From Limnoglobus sp043757025 (GTDB taxonomy: Bacteria; Planctomycetota; Planctomycetia; Gemmatales; Gemmataceae), in NCBI GenBank assembly GCA_043757025.1, contig JAYVQG010000038.1, positions 1-11,305 on the forward strand: a stretch of DNA of 11,305 nt, in the 5' to 3' direction. This document shows, in pieces, positions 1 to 4,454 of the stretch. Made by a program: the position numbers and the translations under genes. The stretch's first letter is position 1, and each line of letters opens with the position of its first letter. The notes under the pieces were generated by a model that made no database searches, was not told where the DNA came from, and saw nothing but the letters and a program-made list of their open reading frames with translations.

Positions 1-18
1 AACGCCGTGGGCAAGTGG
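1..18. repeat. REP-like palindrome, right arm only (cut by window edge)
   Basis: Bases 5-18 (CCGTGGGCAAGTGG) are identical to the right arm of the complete palindrome at 3714-3748. The following bases (GGACGG, AATGT, GGGCC within 19-36) also resemble those after that copy, with small indels. The left arm would lie before base 1, so this is a partial copy of a dispersed element. It sits directly beside the 93-bp repeat that starts at 32. Confidence 0.6.
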
Positions 19-31
19 TGGACGGTAATGT

Positions 32-124
32 GGGCCTCGTTTCAATTGCGGCGATTTTGGGTAGCAGGGAATGATTCCACCACTTACCCACCCACCCATA
101 CCTGGAATCATTCCCGATTTCGGA
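32..124. repeat. 93-bp dispersed repeat, copy 1, with hairpin core
   Basis: This segment matches 11213-11305 at 91 of 93 positions with no gaps. The only differences are at 38 (C here, G there) and 100 (A here, C there). The left boundary is real, because bases before 32 do not match those before 11213. The right boundary is unknown because the other copy runs into the window end. A perfect 13-bp inverted repeat, GGGAATGATTCCA (67-79) and TGGAATCATTCCC (103-115), encloses a 23-nt C-rich loop. On the minus strand the loop carries three GGG runs plus one GG. The base at 100 removes the fourth GGG that copy 2 has. No transposase or terminal duplication is visible. It could be a REP or MITE-like element or a mobile regulatory hairpin. 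Confidence 0.9.
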
Positions 125-527
125 ATCAACCTAACACACCAACGACTTACGTCCGATTTGCCCAATTCCAATCACGCCGGAACCAAATTTTTAGTGGTCT
201 TATTTGGCAAAACTGCAACCGGGTTTTGAACCGTGCCAAAATGTGAGTAGACTTGTTGCTCATCGTACCGTGCCGAAACCCAAGTCGCATGCCTTTCAAA
301 ATCCGCTGTAAGATCGAACCGCCATTCGCGGCACATCTTGTCTGGCTCGTGCTTCGGAAGACGGGAGACTGGTTGAATCCCTTTTGGAATCGGGTTAAAC
401 TATCGCAAACGAGCAGCTGAGGGTGCCGCCGCTTTGACATCTTCCAGTATCGTTGACATGACAAGTCAAGCGGCGACCTGGCTATTGGCGAAAGCGCAAA
501 TCCAGCTGATGCCTGAATACCACGTAT
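125..527. other. Intergenic stretch, no gene recognised
   Basis: About 400 bp between the 93-bp repeat and the terminator-like hairpins behind the patatin-like gene. The open frames that cross it have no convincing RBS, their translations are rich in Arg, Ser and Cys, and they run into the 3' end of the patatin-like gene in a different frame. No tRNA cloverleaf was recognised. The only motif noted is a weak 5-bp dyad, TTGAC with GTCAA, at 453-469, which is not convincing. Confidence 0.5.
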
Positions 528-562
528 AAAAACAGTCCGTGCCCACGGACGAACGTCCGTGG
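528..562 (-). terminator. Terminator-like overlapping hairpins after the patatin-like gene
   Basis: Read on the minus strand, the segment contains CCACGGAC, the loop GTTC, GTCCGTGG, then GCACGGAC, then TGTTTTTA. The middle arm can pair with the first (8 bp, 543-562) or with the third (GTCCGT-GGGC-ACGGAC, 535-550). The second pairing lies directly before a run of five T (528-532), so it has the form of an intrinsic terminator. It is about 90 nt beyond the stop codon at 638. The core also resembles the palindrome at 3714-3748 (CCCACGGACG), so it may be a REP-like element that acts as a terminator. Confidence 0.55.
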
Positions 563-637
563 ATTTTGCATATCGTCCACGATGCGGGAAGAATCGGGGA
601 GCTGACAGCGCTTCCCGCTCGCCAAAATCGACTCGCC

Positions 638-3325
638 TTATCGCGTGCCCCCCGTGCCGAACCACTTGCGAAGGCTCTGGACCTGATAGGCGATGTCCGC
701 ATGAAGCAACTTTTTGTCGAGGTTCCCTTTGTTATTTCCCGTTTCGTAAAACCGGTTGCGAATCGTTTGCGCATCGCGTTTGGGCAAGGTCCAACTCAGC
801 GCAGCGGGCTGATTGCACTCGAACACCACCGTGGTGAAAAACTTCGATTCCGGAGGAGTCGCCGCAAATGTGACCGAACCATTGACGGCAGCGATGCCGA
901 CTGAGCCAGTGTTGAACTCTTTATCCAACACGTCTAAAAGTTGATCGTTGCGGAAGTACGCCGACCGCGAGTAGAGGTTGATGACTGCCTCCGCGGGGGT
1001 GCTCAATTCGGACATTGCCCAGCTAATGAGTTCTTCCCTGGATTGCGATTTCGTCGCAAAATTCAACTTTTCGTCGCGTCGCGGGTAAGCGCGAATTTCG
1101 ACGATTACCACTCCGGAGGTGTGCTCGCGGATCGCCGCTTTGTTTCGATACAACCACAACGCAGCGACATTAATCCCGAAGTTATCGAAATATCCCGCGT
1201 CCACGACACGGCGGGTCGGGTCGGTCGGCAAGCTGACAGCTGGCCCCACGAATGGGAAGGTGGCAGACATCCGCGCAGCCGTGGCGAGTTTAAACGCCGG
1301 ATACGCCTCCGTACCGTTGTACGCATGTGGGAATAGTTTCCAGAATTCGATGGCTGGAACGGAAAGTCGATCGATTGGCACTTCTGGCATAGCAATGATC
1401 GGGCGATTCAAGTTGGAACCGTCCGCATTCGTGAACCACGACATTTCCAGGTTGCTAATGACGACGCGGCGACAATCTTCGACGAGCATGGGGGCGAAAA
1501 TGAGGCTCGGTCGGTCGCACGTCGCTTCTTTGGCTTTGAGGTCGGCGAAGGTCTTGACCAATGGTGACGAGCGAATGCCATTCTCGTCTGTACGCTGAGT
1601 GCTGATCTCCCAAGCCGCTTCCAGCGTCCGCCCTCGATCCGAAACGTGTTTTGTCGGTATGAAGAAGCCTGGCAAGTCGTGAAGTAACATCGTCTGGACG
1701 GTCGGCCAGAGGCTGTCGCGTGCGAGTTGATCGGATTGTTGGTTCGCCGACTCTTTTTTAGTTTCGAAGTCGGAAGCGTAAAGTGCGGCGGCCTGCATAC
1801 CGCCACTGGCTCCGGTGAAGAGCCGGATGTGGTCGCGAAATGCAGCTCCTCCGGTCTTCTCTTTGGATAGTTCGCTCTCGAGTCCTTCGAGAACAACAGC
1901 CGTCCACGCGGCCGCCTGAATGCCGCCGCCAGTCGTTGCCACGATCACCAGTTTCGGTTTCTGCTTCGGTCGGTCGGTTTCGGGCTTTCCTTTCATCCAT
2001 TTGTCGTGGTGAAACGTTTTCAGAATGTCGTCGGTTTTGAGAAGTTTAATCGATTCGTACTTGGTCTTCCACTTTTCACGCTTCTTAACGGCTATGTCGC
2101 CTGTGTCGCTTTTATCGACGCCCGGATCGTCGGGATTCACAATCCCCCACTCTTCACCCCGTCCGTATCCCTTGAGACCGGGAAAGCTCATTTTGTCGGG
2201 GTGCTGGGTGTTGCACACGACGACGATGAAAATGGCGAGCAAGGTCAACACGTATTGCAGTCCGCTGAAGTGAAACGTAACGAACCCATACAGCGATGTA
2301 AACAGCCCGACTCCCAGGCAGACCAGCCAGACTGGCGACCAGACCGCGCCCGCTATGGCATGTTCGAGCATTAACAACGCGAAAAAGATAGCGGGAATGG
2401 CGGTAAACATCCCGGCCAAGGCGTGCAGATGCCGGTCTGTCTCGGGGATCTGGTCTTTGAGAGGTCCATTGAAACCAGGCAGAAGTTTGAAAAGCCAGTT
2501 CTGTTGCCACCAGGCCCGAAACCATTTCTCGAACGCCCAGACAAGTCCGATTGTCGCACCGACAGCAACGACGAGACCCAGGAACATCGCCATTGGCTCG
2601 CCGAGTGCACACCATTCTTTGGAGAGGAGTTTCGGCAAATAGAATACGGCCAGCGTCGAAGGCCATATCCAGCAGAGGAACGCACCGAGCCGGCGAATCT
2701 TTTCCTTCCCGGCGGCATCGTCCGTATCATCGCCCTCTTTTGCATTCACGAACCAGAACAGCGAACAGCGCTCGCCGAATATCTGCGACGGCGTCGATCC
2801 GCGTCGTTCGTCGAGCAGGTACCGTACGAACAAGAGATTCCCGAACAGCAGCGCCACCCCAACTCCGGACCAGAATCGAAACCACCACGTCTCGTACCAG
2901 ACCAGGTCTGGAAAGCCGAAACCGTCCCCCAGTCCGCCCCACGAGACGAGCCAGAAGAACAGAATTGGCAGGGGGAATAGTGGATAGGCGACCAACCAAG
3001 TGAAAACCGGCTCGGCATATGTCGACAAAAAGCGAGTTACCCGCGTACCTTGCGTCGAATCTTCCACGAGCGATTTCCCCAGCGATGTTCGCCGCCCTGC
3101 CGCATCCGGTGTCGCGGCTGGCGGTGGCGACGATTTGCACCATCCAATGACCGTCAGCAGAGTAAATGCGACGAGGCCACTCCACGTCACCCATCGCCAC
3201 TCCGGGCGATCGCTCCACGATACGATTTGTGACGAAACGCCCCCGGCAATCCCGACGCATGCTGCCAAAATGAGTACGGGATAATATGAACGAACGAAAA
3301 ATTTCCCGATGTGTCGAATTGTCAT
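638..3325 (-). CDS. Multi-pass membrane protein with C-terminal patatin-like phospholipase domain
   Basis: 895 residues; probably a membrane-anchored acyl hydrolase acting on lipids. The N-terminal part (about residues 1-372) has some eight or nine hydrophobic segments, for example near 10-32, 107-130, 150-170, 245-265, 305-322 and 352-372, interrupted by charged loops. The soluble C-terminal part shows patatin hallmarks: an oxyanion-type TTGGGIQAAAW at 464-474, the nucleophile elbow GASGG at 505-509 with Ser507, an AARMSATFPF segment at 683-692, and VDAGYFDNFG at 708-717 with Asp709 as the probable second member of the Ser-Asp dyad. The dyad Asp sits in DAG rather than the more usual DGG or DGA. 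The start at 3325 is chosen because GGAG lies 7 nt upstream; an in-frame start at 3424 has no such site. Known patatins are usually soluble and shorter, so the large membrane half is unusual. The substrate and physiological role are unknown. Confidence 0.8.
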   Translation of the reverse strand: MTIRHIGKFFVRSYYPVLILAACVGIAGGVSSQIVSWSDRPEWRWVTWSGLVAFTLLTVIGWCKSSPPPAATPDAAGRRTSLGKSLVEDSTQGTRVTRFLSTYAEPVFTWLVAYPLFPLPILFFWLVSWGGLGDGFGFPDLVWYETWWFRFWSGVGVALLFGNLLFVRYLLDERRGSTPSQIFGERCSLFWFVNAKEGDDTDDAAGKEKIRRLGAFLCWIWPSTLAVFYLPKLLSKEWCALGEPMAMFLGLVVAVGATIGLVWAFEKWFRAWWQQNWLFKLLPGFNGPLKDQIPETDRHLHALAGMFTAIPAIFFALLMLEHAIAGAVWSPVWLVCLGVGLFTSLYGFVTFHFSGLQYVLTLLAIFIVVVCNTQHPDKMSFPGLKGYGRGEEWGIVNPDDPGVDKSDTGDIAVKKREKWKTKYESIKLLKTDDILKTFHHDKWMKGKPETDRPKQKPKLVIVATTGGGIQAAAWTAVVLEGLESELSKEKTGGAAFRDHIRLFTGASGGMQAAALYASDFETKKESANQQSDQLARDSLWPTVQTMLLHDLPGFFIPTKHVSDRGRTLEAAWEISTQRTDENGIRSSPLVKTFADLKAKEATCDRPSLIFAPMLVEDCRRVVISNLEMSWFTNADGSNLNRPIIAMPEVPIDRLSVPAIEFWKLFPHAYNGTEAYPAFKLATAARMSATFPFVGPAVSLPTDPTRRVVDAGYFDNFGINVAALWLYRNKAAIREHTSGVVIVEIRAYPRRDEKLNFATKSQSREELISWAMSELSTPAEAVINLYSRSAYFRNDQLLDVLDKEFNTGSVGIAAVNGSVTFAATPPESKFFTTVVFECNQPAALSWTLPKRDAQTIRNRFYETGNNKGNLDKKLLHADIAYQVQSLRKWFGTGGTR

Positions 3326-3332
3326 CACATGA

Positions 3333-3336
3333 CTCC
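3333..3336 (-). promoter_or_regulatory. Ribosome binding site of the patatin-like gene
   Basis: GGAG on the minus strand, 7 nt before the ATG at 3325. It selects this start over the upstream in-frame start at 3424, whose extra 33 residues look like translated leader sequence. Confidence 0.6.
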
Positions 3337-3431
3337 ATAGGTGAGGATTACCACCGGAGTTTAACACGATCATTCGTTGATGCAACAACTTTCTCGATGG
3401 TAATTTTCTTCGTTCACCCTTCACGCAGTCG

Positions 3432-3707
3432 TTGCATTCGCTACCGCGAAACGCATTCCCGCCTCGCGTCGCATGTTTTTACGGCGATCCGAACAAAAAA
3501 TGGGCATTCGGCGCAGTTCTCGAAGCGTTGCAAGCCGCCGGCTTCGAGCCAACGGTATCCGAAGTCAAGAACCTCGCGAAGACATTCGCCACCGTCGACG
3601 TCGAAACCGGCAAGAAAGTCCTCCGGCTCATCCACGTCCTCGACGACAACGACGACTCGCAAAACGTCTACACGAATGCCAATCTCACCGAAGAGATGGC
3701 GGGGTAA
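3432..3707 (+). CDS. Small ORF or gene fragment of unknown function
   Basis: The family is not recognised. From about 3480 the frame reads YGDPNKKWAFGAVLEALQAA and continues to a TAA at 3705-3707. Codons there are strongly biased to C or G at the third position and the composition is protein-like (Val, Lys, Asp, Glu-rich), which argues for true coding. The 5' end does not look native: the only initiator is a TTG at 3432 with no RBS, and residues 1-16 look like translated non-coding DNA. The coding-like part begins exactly at the 21-bp direct repeat at 3480-3500, so it may be the C-terminal remnant of a larger gene cut at that junction. A palindrome follows the stop by 6 bp. An alternative is a small expressed protein using a rare start. 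Confidence 0.4.
   Translation: MHSLPRNAFPPRVACFYGDPNKKWAFGAVLEALQAAGFEPTVSEVKNLAKTFATVDVETGKKVLRLIHVLDDNDDSQNVYTNANLTEEMAG
3480..3500. repeat. 21-bp direct repeat, copy 1
   Basis: The sequence from TACGGCGATCCG to a run of six A is identical at 3480-3500 and 4384-4404. The pair brackets an 883-bp segment (3501-4383) holding the small ORF, the palindrome and the TPR remnant. In both copies the same plus frame reads YGDPNKK. Confidence 0.85.
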
Positions 3708-3713
3708 ACAATC

Positions 3714-3748
3714 CCACTTGCCCACGGACGTACGCCGTGGGCAAGTGG
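3714..3748. repeat. REP-like palindrome with 14-bp arms
   Basis: A perfect inverted repeat, CCACTTGCCCACGG (3714-3727) and CCGTGGGCAAGTGG (3735-3748), with a 7-nt loop ACGTACG. The right arm and following bases recur at the left end of the window (5-18), and the CCCACGGACG core recurs at 541-551, so this belongs to a dispersed palindrome family. It follows the stop codon at 3707 by 6 bp. There is no T-run on either side, so it is not a canonical intrinsic terminator. Confidence 0.8.
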
Positions 3749-3837
3749 ACGGCAATGTAACATGGGCCAGTTGCTGCCAGAACTTCGACGGTTGCGGTGT
3801 TGATAACAGCGATTTTTGACTGGAGTGATTCCGCTTC

Positions 3838-4357
3838 GTGCTCGAAAATCGCGGCGAGATCGATGAGGCATTGCGCATAAATCGGGACGAATGTATCCCC
3901 GTTTACGAACGCCTCAATGACATGCACCAGAAGGCGGTGATGATGGGGCGGATTGCCGACATTCTTGAGCAGCGCGGCCAAACTGATGAGGCGTTGCGAA
4001 TTCGCCGCGAGGAAGAACTCCCCGTCTACGAACGCTTGGGCGACGTGCGGGCGAAGGCGGTGATGATGGGGCGGATTGCCGACATTCTTGAGCAACGCGG
4101 CGAGACTGACGAGGCGTTACGCATCCGCCGCGAGGAACAACTCCCCGTCTACGATCGCCTCGGCGACGTGCGTTCGAAGATAATGTGTCGTGCGAATATC
4201 GGTATTATGTTGATGAATCGATCTGCGAGAACGAAAGCGGTTCGAGGAGGCCCGCGAGCATTTGCGCTGGGCGCTCACGATGGCCGAGAAACACCAGTAT
4301 GCCGAGGCGGCGAAGATGCGCGAGATCGTGACGCGATTGTTTGGCGGGAGCGTCTGA
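3838..4357 (+). pseudogene. Tetratricopeptide-repeat gene, 5'-truncated and frameshifted
   Basis: The frame from 3838 encodes TPR-type helical repeats whose consensus is AVMMGRIADILEQRG followed by TDEALRIRREE and LPVYERLGDVR. Two complete 41-residue units start at 3934 and 4057 (110 of 123 bases identical by eye), preceded by a partial unit from 3838. The intact frame fails near 4213-4217. Past this point the coding sense moves to the next frame, which reads IDLRERKRFEEAREHL and then a typical amphipathic C-terminus ending LFGGSV at a TGA (4355-4357). Read without the shift, the frame becomes Arg/Gly/Ala-rich and runs on to 4572 over the terminator and the next gene's 3' end. At the 5' end the GTG at 3838 has no RBS, an in-frame TGA lies at 3826, and no further TPR sequence precedes it. 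TPR proteins are protein-protein interaction scaffolds; this copy is probably not functional. Confidence 0.75.
3934..4179 (+). repeat. Two tandem 123-bp TPR-coding units
   Basis: Units 3934-4056 and 4057-4179 each encode 41 residues and differ at about 13 of 123 positions. The first 38 bases are identical in both. A third, more diverged partial unit lies at 3838-3933. The similarity at DNA level points to recent internal duplication or gene conversion. Confidence 0.8.
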
Positions 4358-4383
4358 CTTCACCCCTAAATTCCGGAACGTTA

Positions 4384-4404
4384 TACGGCGATCCGAACAA
4401 AAAA
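4384..4404. repeat. 21-bp direct repeat, copy 2
   Basis: Identical to 3480-3500. Its terminal A-run forms the left flank of the terminator stem at 4399-4433. It lies 26 bp beyond the TPR remnant's native stop. Confidence 0.85.
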
Positions 4405-4433
4405 GGCGAGTCGTATCACGACTCGCCTTTTTT
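4399..4433. terminator. Bidirectional intrinsic terminator
   Basis: GGCGAGTCG (4405-4413) and CGACTCGCC (4419-4427) form a 9-bp GC-rich stem with a 5-nt loop. It is extended by six A on the left pairing with six T on the right, so a T-run follows the stem on either strand. It lies 21 bp beyond the TAA of the minus-strand DUF1559-like gene and about 40 bp beyond the TPR remnant's stop. It can therefore serve both converging units. Confidence 0.9.
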
Positions 4434-4454
4434 GCGTTTCAATGCGATTTGCCG

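Noticed and set aside
389..421. Promoter-like pair TTGAAT and TAAACT on the plus strand in the left intergenic region
   Set aside because: Each hexamer has only four consensus matches and no plus-strand gene follows.
147..665. Minus-strand open frame of 172 codons at the left end
   Set aside because: It overlaps the 3' end of the patatin-like gene in another frame, crosses the terminator-like hairpins and has non-protein-like composition.
3685..4095. Minus-strand open frame with repeated NVGNPPHHHRL units
   Set aside because: It is the antisense reading of the tandem TPR units. The repetition comes from the true plus-strand gene.
3934..4179. Tandem repeats resembling an array
   Set aside because: Units are 123 bp, contiguous and coding for TPR helices. 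There is no alternation of short repeats and spacers, so this is not CRISPR.
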